Of a DNA stretch of 64,000 nucleotides, positions 27,870 to 38,241 are shown piece after piece. Location: positions 1 to 64,000 of the forward strand of contig JAIYCQ010000043.1 in the NCBI GenBank assembly GCA_027487945.1. The letters are read 5' to 3'. Source of the DNA: Caulobacteraceae bacterium (lineage in GTDB: Bacteria; Pseudomonadota; Alphaproteobacteria; Caulobacterales; Caulobacteraceae). Position 1 is the first letter of the stretch. Every line of letters starts with the position of its first letter. Position numbers and translations under genes: made by a program. The notes under the pieces are model-generated. The model ran no database searches, was not told where the DNA came from, and saw only the letters and a list, made by a program, of their open reading frames with translations.

Positions 27870-29125
27870 CAGACCAGAACACGCCGCCGGCCGCGACCGG
27901 CGTGCGCCGCGCGGCCTTCAGCTTCATCTTCGCCTCGGCCCTGATCAACAGCCTGTCGTTCGGGATCATGATCCCGGTCCTGCCCAAGCTGGTCGAGCAG
28001 CTGGCCGGCGGCGATACCGCCTTCGCTTCCGAGTGGAACGTGGTGCTGGCCACCAGCTGGGGCCTGATGCAGTTCTTCTTCGGACCGATCCTCGGCATGT
28101 TGTCGGACCGGTTCGGCCGTCGCCCCGTCCTGCTGATCTCGATCTTCGGCCTCGGCATCGACTTCATCGTCATGGCCTTTGCCCCGGACATGTGGTGGCT
28201 GCTGATCGGCCGCATCGTCAGCGGCATCACCGCCTCGAGCTTCTCGACCGCCAACGCCTACGTCGCCGATGTCACGGCCCCGGAGGATCGCGCCAGGTCG
28301 TTCGGCCTGATGGGCTCGGCCTTCAGCTTCGGCTTCCTGATCGGACCGGTGCTGGGCGGGTTCCTCGGCAAGGACGACCTGCACCTGCCGTTCTTCGCCG
28401 CGGCGGGCCTCTGCCTGATCAACTTCGTCTACGGCTACTTCGTGCTGCCCGAGTCCCTGCCGGTCGAGCGGCGTGCCCCGCGTTTCACCTGGATCAAGGC
28501 CAACCCGGTGGGGGCGCTGCGCACGCTGCGATCCCATGCCGGCCTGCTCGGCCTGGCCAGCGTCGGCTTCCTGTTCCACCTCGCCCACATCGTGCTGCCG
28601 GCGATCTTCGTCTTCTACATGGGGCACCGGTACGGCTGGGACGTGCGGACCATAGGCTTCGCCATGAGCGGCTCTGGGATCATGGGCATCATCGTCCAGG
28701 TCTTTCTCGTCGGCCCGATCGTCAAGCGCATCGGCGAGCGCGGGGCGGTGCTGGCCGGCGCCTTCTTCGGCGCGCTGGGCTTCGCCATGTACGGGTTTGC
28801 ACCCAACGGCTGGTTCTATCTGGCCACCATGCCGGTCTTCGCCCTGATGGGCCTGCTGATGCCCGGCCTCATGGGGCTGATGAGCCGCCGCACCCCGCCC
28901 AACGAGCAGGGCCAGCTGCAGGGCGCCATGCAGAGCCTGCAGGGAATCGCCGCCATCATCGGCCCGGCGATCTTCGGCCTGACCTTCGCCTGGTCGATCC
29001 GCAATGACGCGACGCTGAACATCCCGGGCCTGGCCGTCTATCTGGCCGCGGCCTTCCTGACCCTGGCGCTGGTGATCGCCCTCAAGGTCGCGCGCCCGGC
29101 GCCGCCCGAGCCTGAAGCGACCTGA
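27866..29125 (+). CDS. MFS transporter, TetA/TCR-like
   Basis: The 419-residue protein has twelve predicted helices. Drug-exporter motifs are present: GMLSDRFGRRPVLL (motif A) in loop 2-3 and GPVLGGFLG (motif C) in TM5, which mark proton antiporters of the tetracycline-resistance type. The start overlaps the preceding gene (ATGA). As the last member of an ArsR-controlled operon it probably exports a compound sensed or bound by the upstream proteins. No specific drug can be assigned. Confidence 0.92.
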   Translation: MTDQNTPPAATGVRRAAFSFIFASALINSLSFGIMIPVLPKLVEQLAGGDTAFASEWNVVLATSWGLMQFFFGPILGMLSDRFGRRPVLLISIFGLGIDFIVMAFAPDMWWLLIGRIVSGITASSFSTANAYVADVTAPEDRARSFGLMGSAFSFGFLIGPVLGGFLGKDDLHLPFFAAAGLCLINFVYGYFVLPESLPVERRAPRFTWIKANPVGALRTLRSHAGLLGLASVGFLFHLAHIVLPAIFVFYMGHRYGWDVRTIGFAMSGSGIMGIIVQVFLVGPIVKRIGERGAVLAGAFFGALGFAMYGFAPNGWFYLATMPVFALMGLLMPGLMGLMSRRTPPNEQGQLQGAMQSLQGIAAIIGPAIFGLTFAWSIRNDATLNIPGLAVYLAAAFLTLALVIALKVARPAPPEPEAT

Positions 29126-29203
29126 GATCTTTCTCCGGGCCTTGATAAAGCCCGAAATTCTCGCTGGATTCAGGGCAGGGGCAACCTTGACCTGAAAGAC
29201 CTC

Positions 29204-30619
<1,416 letters not shown>

Positions 30620-30622
30620 TTC

Positions 30623-30646
30623 CCTTCTCCCGCTAGGGGAGAAGGA
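30623..30646. repeat. Second copy of the CCTTCTCCC-GGGAGAAGG palindrome
   Basis: The sequence cccttctcccgctaggggagaagg sits in the 56-base gap between the protease gene and rarA. It matches the 27491 copy except for the loop and edges, and extends to attcc/ggaat outer pairs. Confidence 0.7.
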
Positions 30647-30675
30647 ATCTCGCTGTGGTGCTACACCCACCCACG

Positions 30676-31980
30676 ATGAGCGATCTGTTCGAAGCCGCCG
30701 GCCTGACGCCCCACGCCCCCGCGCCCCTGGCCGAGCGGCTGCGGCCGCGCACCATCGACGAGGTGGTCGGTCAGGAGCATCTGCTGGGCGAGGCCGGTCC
30801 GATCCGGCGGATGATCGCCAACGGCCGGCTGGGCTCGATGATCCTCTGGGGCCCGCCCGGCACCGGCAAGACCACCATCGCCCGGCTGCTGGCGAGGGCC
30901 GCCGGCTATGAGTTCCAGCAGATCAGCGCCGTCTTCTCCGGCGTCGCCGACCTGAAGAAGGCCTTCGAACAGGCGAAGATGCGCCGCGCCGCCGGCCAGT
31001 CGACCCTGCTGTTCGTCGACGAGATCCACCGCTTCAACCGCGCCCAGCAGGACGGCTTCCTGCCGTTCGTCGAGGAGGGGGTCGTCACCCTGGTGGGCGC
31101 CACCACCGAGAACCCCAGCTTCGAGCTCAACGGCGCCCTGCTGTCGCGCTCCCAGGTCTATGTGCTGCGCCGGCTGGACGAGGCGGCGCTGGAGAGCCTC
31201 CTGGCCAAGGCCGAGGTGGAGGAGGGCCGCGCCCTGCCGCTCGACCCGGCCGCGCGCGAGGCGATGATCGCCATGGCCGACGGCGACGGCCGCTATCTGC
31301 TGACCCTGGCCGAGACCCTGTTCGCGATCGGCGCGCCGCGGCCCCTGACCCCTGCCGAGCTGGGCCAGGTGCTGCAGAAGCGCAGCCCGCCCTACGACAA
31401 GGACCGCGAGGAGCACTACAACCTCATCAGCGCGCTGCATAAGTCGGTGCGCGGCAGCGACCCGGACGCCGCCCTCTACTGGCTGGCCCGGATGCTGGAG
31501 GGCGGTGAGGACCCGCTGTTCATCGCCCGCCGCCTGACCCGCATGGCCAGCGAGGACATCGGCGCCGCCGACCCCATGAGCCTGCTGCTCTGCAACGCGG
31601 CCAAGGATGCCTATGGCTTCATGGGCAGCCCGGAGGGCGAGCTGGCCCTGGCCCAGGCCTGTGTCCATATGGCCTGCGCGCCCAAATCCAACGCCGTCTA
31701 CAAGGCCTTCGGCGCGGCGCGGAAGGCGGCGAAGGAGACCGGCTCCCTGACTCCGCCCGCCCACATCCTCAACGCCCCGACCCGGCTGATGAAGGACCTC
31801 GGCTACGGCAAGGGCTACGCCTACGACCCCGACACCGAGGAAGGTTTCAGCGGCCAGAACTACTTCCCGGACGGGATGGAGCGGCGCGTGTTCTACAAGC
31901 CGAAAGGCGAGGGCCACGAGGCCAAGGTCAAGGAGCGGCTGGACCGCTGGGCGGCGATGCGGAAGGGGAAGGGCGGATGA
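30676..31980 (+). CDS. rarA: Replication-associated recombination protein A (AAA+ ATPase)
   Basis: The 434-residue ATPase has Walker A GPPGTGKTT (59-67), Walker B LLFVDEIHRFN (111-121), sensor-1 GATTENPSF and the C-terminal MgsA/RarA domain (HKSVRGSDPDAALYWLARMLEGGEDP, EDIGAADP). RarA acts at stalled forks with SSB and the clamp-loader machinery. The start is ATG 30676 (MSDLFEAAGL); the track begins at an upstream GTG that lies just after a repeat. Length and motifs are standard. Confidence 0.97.
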   Translation: MSDLFEAAGLTPHAPAPLAERLRPRTIDEVVGQEHLLGEAGPIRRMIANGRLGSMILWGPPGTGKTTIARLLARAAGYEFQQISAVFSGVADLKKAFEQAKMRRAAGQSTLLFVDEIHRFNRAQQDGFLPFVEEGVVTLVGATTENPSFELNGALLSRSQVYVLRRLDEAALESLLAKAEVEEGRALPLDPAAREAMIAMADGDGRYLLTLAETLFAIGAPRPLTPAELGQVLQKRSPPYDKDREEHYNLISALHKSVRGSDPDAALYWLARMLEGGEDPLFIARRLTRMASEDIGAADPMSLLLCNAAKDAYGFMGSPEGELALAQACVHMACAPKSNAVYKAFGAARKAAKETGSLTPPAHILNAPTRLMKDLGYGKGYAYDPDTEEGFSGQNYFPDGMERRVFYKPKGEGHEAKVKERLDRWAAMRKGKGG

Positions 31981-32071
31981 GCGCGCTTTCTGGGCCGCGG
32001 CTCATTCGTTGCTGCATCATCGCTCGATCCGGCTATCGCCCCTAGAGGGCGCCAAACCAGAAGGTGTCCGT

Positions 32072-32833
32072 ATGCGACGGCTCTTGCTGATCCCTGTCGT
32101 GCTTGCCGTGCTGGGCGTGGGGCTGCTCGCGATCGGCTTCTTCACACCCCGCTATAGTGATGAAGCCGCCGCTGAACGGGCGCTCGATGACCTGGATCGC
32201 CAGTGGGGACAACATCTGGAGACCAGGGCGGATCTCGAGAGCCAAGGCTACACCGACCGCTTCTTCGACATCCTGCAGCAGTACGAGACGCCTCGCTGGA
32301 CACTCATCGATCTCGGCTATCTGGCCCTGGCCTGGAGCCTTGTCGCTGGCGTGGCATTCGCATTCCGTTGGCGGCCCTGGCGGCGGCAATCGCGACTGAT
32401 CCCGGCCATGGGTCTGACTATGGCGGCCCTGCTGCTTTTCTGGCTGGGTCTGGTCGCCGACCCGATCTACGCGTCCGCGAGAGAGCGGCTTCCCCACTGG
32501 GCCGACACAATCGGCATTCCGATCATCTCCTCGACAATCGGCATGCTCTTCGTCTCGCCGATTGTGGCGTGCGCACTATGGCTTCCGTTTCTGCGAGGGA
32601 CAGAGTCGGGTTCGCTCGTCGAGACCGCCGGCTACTGGCCACCGAGATGGCGGCTTCTACCGATGCTGCTGATCTATGGACCGCTCGCTGTCGCCTTTGC
32701 GATCTCACTCGTTTGGTCATTCGGGCCATCCGGCTGGGCGACCTCAGTCGCCGGCGGTGTTCTGCTGTGGCTGACTGTCAACGCGGCGAGCGTGTGGCTG
32801 GCCCCGCGCCGGGCTAAGCTGTCCGAGCTATGA
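32072..32833 (+). CDS. Unrecognised multi-pass membrane protein
   Basis: The 253-residue protein starts with a strong TM helix (MRRLLLIPVVLAVLGVGLLAI), then about 50 polar, acidic residues outside the membrane, and four further helices (about 80-100, 115-133, 150-175, 205-250). I recognise no family. The start at ATG 32072 is preferred over the track start because it begins the first helix. Its stop overlaps the following pseudouridine synthase start (ATGA), suggesting coupling. Base and codon use look slightly less GC-rich than in the neighbours. Confidence 0.7.
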   Translation: MRRLLLIPVVLAVLGVGLLAIGFFTPRYSDEAAAERALDDLDRQWGQHLETRADLESQGYTDRFFDILQQYETPRWTLIDLGYLALAWSLVAGVAFAFRWRPWRRQSRLIPAMGLTMAALLLFWLGLVADPIYASARERLPHWADTIGIPIISSTIGMLFVSPIVACALWLPFLRGTESGSLVETAGYWPPRWRLLPMLLIYGPLAVAFAISLVWSFGPSGWATSVAGGVLLWLTVNAASVWLAPRRAKLSEL

Positions 32834-33615
32834 GTCCCCGTCCCCCCCGCAAGGCCAAGGCCCACGAAGCGCCGATAACCCTCACGCCCGAGGAGATCGC
32901 CTTCACGCGCGGGCTGGTGATCCATCAGGACCCCCACGTCATCGCGCTGAACAAGCCGCCGGGGCTGTCCAGCCAGGGTGGGCGGATCAACGCCAATACG
33001 CTGGACGAGCTGCTCTGGGCCTTCGCCACGGCGGGCGGCAACCGGCCGCGGCTGGTGCATCGGCTCGACCGCGACACCAGCGGCGTCATCCTGACCGCCC
33101 GCACAAAGCCGGCCGCAAGTTTCCTCGGCAAGGCCATGATCGCCAAGCGCTTTCGGAAGACCTACCTGGCCATCGTCGCCCCCGGCGCGCCGTCGCCGAA
33201 GGGCGGGGTGATCGAGGCCGCCCTGCGCCGCGAGAGCATCGGCCGCGAGGCCTATATGCGCGTCACCGAGCCCGAACACCCCGACGCCGAGAGCGCGAAG
33301 ACCCGCTACCGCACCCTGGCGGCCACGCCGGAAGCGGCGCTGATGGAGGTCAGCCCCGAGACCGGCCGCATGCACCAGCTGCGCGTGCACATGGCCAGCC
33401 TCGGCCGCCCGATCGTCGGCGACGTGCGCTACGGCGGCGCCCTGACGGTCGGCGGCCATCCCGTGCCGCGCCTGATGCTGCACGCGGTGAAGCTCAGCTA
33501 TCCGCACCCGGACGGCCAGACCGCCACAATAGAGGCGCCGATGCCCGCTGATATGGCCCAGCTGGCGCGCGCGCTGGGTCTTGCGGGAAACCCGCAGCCG
33601 GACGCAGCCCCGTAA
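32830..33615 (+). CDS. RluA-family pseudouridine synthase without S4 domain
   Basis: The 261-residue enzyme has the RluA core: VIALNKPPGLSSQGG, the catalytic motif RLVHRLDRDTSGVIL with the nucleophilic aspartate in LDRDTSG, and the TGRMHQLRVHMASLGRPIVGD block. It isomerises uridine to pseudouridine in 23S rRNA or tRNA. The N-terminus lacks the S4 domain that its paralogue at 34575 has. The target is not inferable. It overlaps the upstream membrane-protein gene by four bases. Confidence 0.93.
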   Translation: MSPRPPRKAKAHEAPITLTPEEIAFTRGLVIHQDPHVIALNKPPGLSSQGGRINANTLDELLWAFATAGGNRPRLVHRLDRDTSGVILTARTKPAASFLGKAMIAKRFRKTYLAIVAPGAPSPKGGVIEAALRRESIGREAYMRVTEPEHPDAESAKTRYRTLAATPEAALMEVSPETGRMHQLRVHMASLGRPIVGDVRYGGALTVGGHPVPRLMLHAVKLSYPHPDGQTATIEAPMPADMAQLARALGLAGNPQPDAAP

Positions 33616-33631
33616 GGCCGGAGGAGTCGTC

Positions 33632-34135
33632 ATGAAGCGCGTCCTGATCGTCACCGCGGCGGCCCTGAGCCTGGCCGCCTGCGCCACGCCCACCGTCTAC
33701 GCCCCCTCCACGGGCGCGCGAACCAGCGTCGGGTTCAGCGACTACCGCATCGAGACCGGGCGCTATCGCGTCACCTACACGGGCGGCGGCGGGGCGCCGA
33801 TGGCCCAGGTGGCGGACTATGCCCTGCTGCGGGCGGCGGAGGTGGCGTTGCGCGACGGCTATGACTGGTTCCGGGTGGTGGATCGCAGCGACCGAACGGT
33901 CGGCGGCGCCGCCGCAGGCGGGCCGCGCGTGAGCCTCGGCCTCGGCTCGGGCGGCGGCTGGCGGCGGAGCGGCGGCCTGCGCGTCGGGGTCGGGACCAGC
34001 TTCGACCTGTCCGGCGGTCCGGCCCTGTCGCGCACGCTCGAAGTCATGGCCGGCAAGGGGCCGGTTCCCAGGCAGCCCGACGTCTACGACGCCCGCGACA
34101 TCGTCCGCGTCATCGGCCGGGGCGAGGGCCGCTAG
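33632..34135 (+). CDS. CC0125/CC1285-type lipoprotein
   Basis: The 167-residue protein has a lipoprotein signal (MKRVLIVTAAALSLAAC, Cys17) followed by TPTVYAPSTGARTSVGFSDYRIETGRYRV, the start of a family I know from Caulobacter lipoproteins such as CC0125/CC1285. The core segment LLRAAEVALRDGYDWFRVVDR resembles DUF4136-like lipoproteins. A Gly-rich loop and a C-terminal half with less conservation follow. Function unknown; it is anchored in the envelope. The start has a good ggagga site. Confidence 0.85.
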   Translation: MKRVLIVTAAALSLAACATPTVYAPSTGARTSVGFSDYRIETGRYRVTYTGGGGAPMAQVADYALLRAAEVALRDGYDWFRVVDRSDRTVGGAAAGGPRVSLGLGSGGGWRRSGGLRVGVGTSFDLSGGPALSRTLEVMAGKGPVPRQPDVYDARDIVRVIGRGEGR

Positions 34136-34191
34136 GCCGCCGCGCTCCAGGCCGCCTTTGCGCGCGGCGTCGCATCGTCGCATAAGGGCGC

Positions 34192-34578
34192 ATGGACAAA
34201 CTGCTTCTCGTGGCCGCCGGCGGGGCGATCGGCGCCGTCGCCCGCTACCTGACCGGGACCCAGTCCCTGCGCCTGTTCGGCGCCGGCTGGCCCTGGGGCA
34301 CGCTGGCGGTCAACGTCCTTGGCGGACTGGCCATGGGCGTACTGGTCGGCGTGCTGGCGCTGCGGGGCGGCGCGGACCAGGAGCGCTGGCGGTTGCTGCT
34401 GGGCGTCGGGGTGCTGGGCGGCTTTACGACGTTCTCGGCCTTCTCGCTGGACGTCGCCCTGATGATCGAGCGACGCGACTGGCTCGCGGCCTTCGCCTAT
34501 TCAACCCTCTCCGTCGTCGCCTCGGTGGCGGCGCTGTTCGCCGGCATGCTGCTGGTCCGAAAGCTGGTGGCCGCATGA
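34192..34578 (+). CDS. crcB: Fluoride efflux channel CrcB
   Basis: The 128-residue membrane protein has four helices and the Fluc/CrcB signatures GGAIGAVARYL, GTLAVNVLGGLAMG and GGFTTFSAFSLDV. Dual-topology dimers form fluoride-specific channels that keep the cytoplasm low in fluoride. Only one copy is present, as expected for the homodimeric type. No fluoride riboswitch is recognisable in the 56 bases upstream. Its stop overlaps the start of the next pseudouridine synthase (ATGA). Confidence 0.96.
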   Translation: MDKLLLVAAGGAIGAVARYLTGTQSLRLFGAGWPWGTLAVNVLGGLAMGVLVGVLALRGGADQERWRLLLGVGVLGGFTTFSAFSLDVALMIERRDWLAAFAYSTLSVVASVAALFAGMLLVRKLVAA

Positions 34579-35588
34579 CCGCGCGCGAAGTCAAAACCCT
34601 GTTCGTGGACGCGGCGGAGGCCGGCGAGGACGGTGTGCGACTGGACCGCTGGTTCCGCCGCCGCTGGCCGCACCTGACCCAGATCCAGATCCAGAAGCTG
34701 GCCCGCAGCGGCCAGATCCGCGTCGACGGCGCCCGGGCCAAGGCCGACAGCCGGTTGCAGGCCGGCCAGCAGGTGCGGGTGCCGCCGCTGCCGGACGCGC
34801 CGGACAAGTCCGAGCGCAAGGCTCTGTCGCCGCGCGACGCCGCCTTCGCCCGGTCGCTGGTGCTCTACGAGGACGAGGACGTCCTCATCCTCAACAAGCC
34901 GGCGGGCCTCGCCGTGCAGGGCGGCACCAAGACCACCCACCACGTCGACAAGCTGCTGTCGGCCTGGGGCGAGGGGCTGGAGCGACCCCGGCTGGTGCAC
35001 CGCCTCGACCGTGACACCTCCGGGGTGCTGGTCCTCGGCAAGACGCCGGCGGCGGCCGCGAAGCTGTCGGGCGCCTTCGCCCGACGCAAGGCGCAGAAGA
35101 CCTACTGGGCGCTGGTCGTCGGCACGCCGCACCCGACCGAGGGGATCATCGACATCCCGCTGGCCAAGAAGGGCATCAACGACCGCGAGATGATCGTGCC
35201 CGTCGATCCCAAGGACCCGAAGGGCGAGGTGGCCGAGACCGAGTTCGTGACCCTCAGCCGCGCCGGCCCCAGGGTCAGCTGGATGGCGCTGCGCCCGCAC
35301 ACCGGCCGCACCCACCAGCTGCGCGCCCACATGCTGGCCATCGGCCACCCGATCCTGGGCGATCCCAAATACGGCGACGAGAAGAGCGCGGCCCTGTCGC
35401 AGGGGCTGCAACTCCAGCTGCACGCCCGCCGGCTGGTTATCCCGCACCCTTCCGCCGGGATGATCGCCGTCGAGGCGCCGCTCAGCCGCGAGATGAAGGA
35501 AGGCTTCCAGCGTTTCGGATTCGACGAGCACGAGGCCGACCCCGACCCCTTCGACCGCAAGCGTGGCGGCCGATCGAGCCGACGTTAG
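34575..35588 (+). CDS. RluC/RluD-like 23S rRNA pseudouridine synthase with S4 domain
   Basis: The 337-residue protein has an N-terminal S4 RNA-binding domain (VRLDRWFRRRWPHLTQIQIQKLARSGQIRVDG, about 20-80) and the RluA-type catalytic core with RLVHRLDRDTSGVLVLGKT and TGRTHQLRAHMLAIGHPILGD. That order is typical of RluC and RluD, which modify 23S rRNA; RluC is the more likely by length and tail. The C-terminus is basic. The start is the ATG at 34575 overlapping crcB; the longer track frame upstream is non-coding. Confidence 0.93.
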   Translation: MTAREVKTLFVDAAEAGEDGVRLDRWFRRRWPHLTQIQIQKLARSGQIRVDGARAKADSRLQAGQQVRVPPLPDAPDKSERKALSPRDAAFARSLVLYEDEDVLILNKPAGLAVQGGTKTTHHVDKLLSAWGEGLERPRLVHRLDRDTSGVLVLGKTPAAAAKLSGAFARRKAQKTYWALVVGTPHPTEGIIDIPLAKKGINDREMIVPVDPKDPKGEVAETEFVTLSRAGPRVSWMALRPHTGRTHQLRAHMLAIGHPILGDPKYGDEKSAALSQGLQLQLHARRLVIPHPSAGMIAVEAPLSREMKEGFQRFGFDEHEADPDPFDRKRGGRSSRR

Positions 35589-35605
35589 CCTCCGGCGCGA
35601 GGGGG

Positions 35606-36838
35606 CTAGACCAGCCCGCTGACCGGGGCCACCCCGGCGCTGTCCGGAAACACCGTCGCGTCCAGCGCCCGGCGGTCCAGGCCCATGTGGTCGGCGAGCA
35701 CGCCCTTGAACAGGCCGCGCAGGTCCAGCGTCGGCCGGGTGTCGCGCCCCTCGAACAGCGCCGAGGCCTTGAGGGTCGGCCAGTCGCCGATGATGCCGCC
35801 GGGCTTGAGGCCGCCGCCCAGCAGGAACGCGGTCGAGCCGGTGCCGTGGTCGGTGCCGCCGGTGCCGTTGATCCGCGCCGTGCGGCCAAACTCGGTGGCG
35901 ACCACGACGACGGTGTCCTTCCAGTCGGCCGCGAGCCCGTCGTGCAGGCCCATCAGCAGCGCGTCGAGATAGAGCAGTCGGTTGGCCAGCTGGCCCTCGG
36001 CCGCGCCCTGGTTGGCGTGGGTGTCCCAGCCGTCGACGGAGATGGCCACGATCTGCGGTCCGTTGTCCTGCCGCATGAAGCCGGCCACGGTCGCGCCGAT
36101 GGACCGGGCCAGGGCCTGCCCCTGGCGGACCAGGCCCTGGGCGCCGCCGCCGGCCATCACCGCGGGCGCCTGCCCCGGGCTGTCCTGCATGGCCATGGCG
36201 GCCATGGCCTCGGTCTCAAGCCCTCGGGCGAGCGCCGGGCCGAGCAGGGGATCGTCGGCGTAGAGGTCGCCGAGGATGGCGGGAAGGCGGGGGCTGCCCC
36301 CGGCGGCGGCGCCCGGCGACCACGAGCCGGTCTGGACCTTGCCGCGCAGGATCAGCGGGGCGGTGGCCCCGACCGACAGCGCCTCGGTCTTCCGCGCCGG
36401 CATCGCCTCCAGCGCCCGGTTCAGGAAGCCCGAGGCGGTCCCGTAGACGACGGCGGCGCCGCTCTCCAGCACGTCCTGGGCCTCGAAGTGCGAGCGGGCG
36501 CGGTCGGGACCGGCGACGGCCGGCGCGATCCGCGCCTGGCCCTTCAGCGCCAGGCCATGGACCCCCGCCAGCGCCGGGTGCAGCGCGAAGGTGGCGTCCA
36601 GTTTCAACGCCTGGTCAGCCGGTATGGCGATCCGGCCGCGCAGACCGGCATAGTCGGGATCGCCGACCGGCGGACTGGCCGACAGCCCGTCCATGGCCCC
36701 CCGGGCGATGACGGTGATCATCTTCTTGCGGTGTGAGCCGCCTTCGGCGCGGGCGGCGTGGCCCATGAAGCCGACGGTGAGGCCGAGGCCGGCGGCGGCG
36801 GACAGCAGACCGCGACGGGACAGGTCGGTGCGGGTCAT
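35606..36838 (-). CDS. DUF1501-family protein, Tat-exported
   Basis: The 410-residue protein has a twin-arginine signal (SRRGLLSAAAGLGLTVGFMG) and a DUF1501 body: GAMDGLSASPPVGDPDY, RSHFEAQDVLESG, DGWDTHANQGAAEG and VVVATEFGRTARINGTGGTDHG. The conserved aspartates and histidines resemble the alkaline-phosphatase/sulfatase superfamily, but no enzyme activity is established. It follows the DUF1800 gene with a four-base overlap, the usual pairing of these two families. Confidence 0.93.
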   Translation of the reverse strand: MTRTDLSRRGLLSAAAGLGLTVGFMGHAARAEGGSHRKKMITVIARGAMDGLSASPPVGDPDYAGLRGRIAIPADQALKLDATFALHPALAGVHGLALKGQARIAPAVAGPDRARSHFEAQDVLESGAAVVYGTASGFLNRALEAMPARKTEALSVGATAPLILRGKVQTGSWSPGAAAGGSPRLPAILGDLYADDPLLGPALARGLETEAMAAMAMQDSPGQAPAVMAGGGAQGLVRQGQALARSIGATVAGFMRQDNGPQIVAISVDGWDTHANQGAAEGQLANRLLYLDALLMGLHDGLAADWKDTVVVVATEFGRTARINGTGGTDHGTGSTAFLLGGGLKPGGIIGDWPTLKASALFEGRDTRPTLDLRGLFKGVLADHMGLDRRALDATVFPDSAGVAPVSGLV

Positions 36839-38241
36839 CGGCGCTGGAACTCCGGGCTCATCAACAGGATCGACAGGGCTTCCTCACGGGACTCGGCGCG
36901 GGCGACGGCGATCCGGACAGGTTCGCTCAGCCGGCCGCCGAGCGCCTCGCGCGCTACGGTATCAGGGTCGAGCTCGCCGGCGACCGCGGCGGAAAAGCCC
37001 TCGGCCCAGGCCATGCGCTTGATCACCGCGTCGGGCGCCGCCCAGGTGGCGGCCGTCTCGTCCCAGCCCTTGGGCGAGGGCGCCGAGAACGGGCGCTGGC
37101 CCAGGGCGTTGAGGGGAGGGGCGAGATGCTCGATGGCGCCGGGCTGGCCGCCGATCGCCCGCCAGCTGGAGATCAGGAACTCGTAGGGCGTCTTGAACTT
37201 CGCCGGCCGGGGCTCCCAGGCCTCGGGCGCCTCGACCAGGGCCCGCGCCACAGCCGACAGGTTTCCGTCCGACGCCGTCCACGCCGCCTCCAGCCGCGAC
37301 ACCAGCCCGGGCGGCGGCTCGTCGGCCACGAAGTGTCGGGCGATCTTGCGGGCCAGGTGCCGGGCGGTGGCGGGGTGGGCCGCCAGGTCCCTGAGAATGG
37401 CCGCCGCCTGCGCGGCCTCGTCCTGGCGGTAGCTTCGGCCCATCACCGTGCGCGGGCCCGGCTCGTGGGCCGCCGCCCGGAAGACGAATCGGCCCTGTCG
37501 GTCCTCCGCCTCGCGCAGGCCGCCGACGCTCCAGCCGGTCAGGGCGCGGGCGAACTCGGTGACGTCCGCCTGGCTGTAGCCGCCGTCGACGCCGACCGTG
37601 TGCAGCTCGAGGATCTCGCGGGCCAGGTTCTCGTTCAGGCCGCCGCCGGCGGCAGCGCCGGCGCGACGCCGACGGGCGAGGACGGCTGCCGCCTGGCTTC
37701 CTGGCCCGACCGACTGGGCCTGGTCCAGGTAGAGCAGCATGGCCGGGTGGGCGGTGGAGGCGATCAACAGGTCCTCGAACCGGCCGAACACGTGCGGCCG
37801 GATCGCCTCCTGTTCGAAGGGACCGGCCACCGTGGCCGTGATCAGCTTGACCGCCGAAACGGTGAAATGGTTGGCCCAGAACAGGGCCCAGCGCTCGCGG
37901 AAGCCGGCCGGCGTGGTCGCGGCCAGCCGCGCCCGGGCGAGAAAGTCAACCGCCGTGCCCTCGCGCAGCATGCGGGCGGCGATCTGCACAGGATCGCGGT
38001 CGGACGCCGTCTCGCCATCGGCGCGGCGCATATCGCGGCGTTCGGTCTGGTAGGCGCGGAAGGCCTGGATGCGGACGGCCGACGTCTCGCCGCCGACCTG
38101 GGGCTGATCGGCGCCGGTGGGGCGAATCTGGGCCAGCAGCCAGTCGCGCGGGTCGCCGCCGACCCCCGCCAGCTCGCCGGGGCGGGCCCCCAGGCCGAAG
38201 CGGGTGACCGCGATGGCCGCCGAAACATCTCTTGAAGGCAT
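36835..38241 (-). CDS. DUF1800-family protein, partner of DUF1501
   Basis: The 468-residue protein begins, by my choice, at ATG 38241 (MPSRDVSAAIAVTRFGLG), since family similarity starts with AVTRFGLGARPGEL; the track ORF adds 37 unlikely residues. Other family blocks are FRERWALFWANHFTVS, ENLAREILELHTVGVDGGYSQADV and YSQ-type segments through the HFVADEPP region. Function is unknown. DUF1800 and DUF1501 genes are commonly adjacent. It is divergent from the ATP12 gene with 100 bases between. Confidence 0.9.
   Translation of the reverse strand: MPSRDVSAAIAVTRFGLGARPGELAGVGGDPRDWLLAQIRPTGADQPQVGGETSAVRIQAFRAYQTERRDMRRADGETASDRDPVQIAARMLREGTAVDFLARARLAATTPAGFRERWALFWANHFTVSAVKLITATVAGPFEQEAIRPHVFGRFEDLLIASTAHPAMLLYLDQAQSVGPGSQAAAVLARRRRAGAAAGGGLNENLAREILELHTVGVDGGYSQADVTEFARALTGWSVGGLREAEDRQGRFVFRAAAHEPGPRTVMGRSYRQDEAAQAAAILRDLAAHPATARHLARKIARHFVADEPPPGLVSRLEAAWTASDGNLSAVARALVEAPEAWEPRPAKFKTPYEFLISSWRAIGGQPGAIEHLAPPLNALGQRPFSAPSPKGWDETAATWAAPDAVIKRMAWAEGFSAAVAGELDPDTVAREALGGRLSEPVRIAVARAESREEALSILLMSPEFQRR

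Noticed and set aside
34136-34191. Fluoride riboswitch upstream of crcB
   Set aside because: Only 56 bases are available and no conserved fluoride-aptamer core or pseudoknot pattern is visible.
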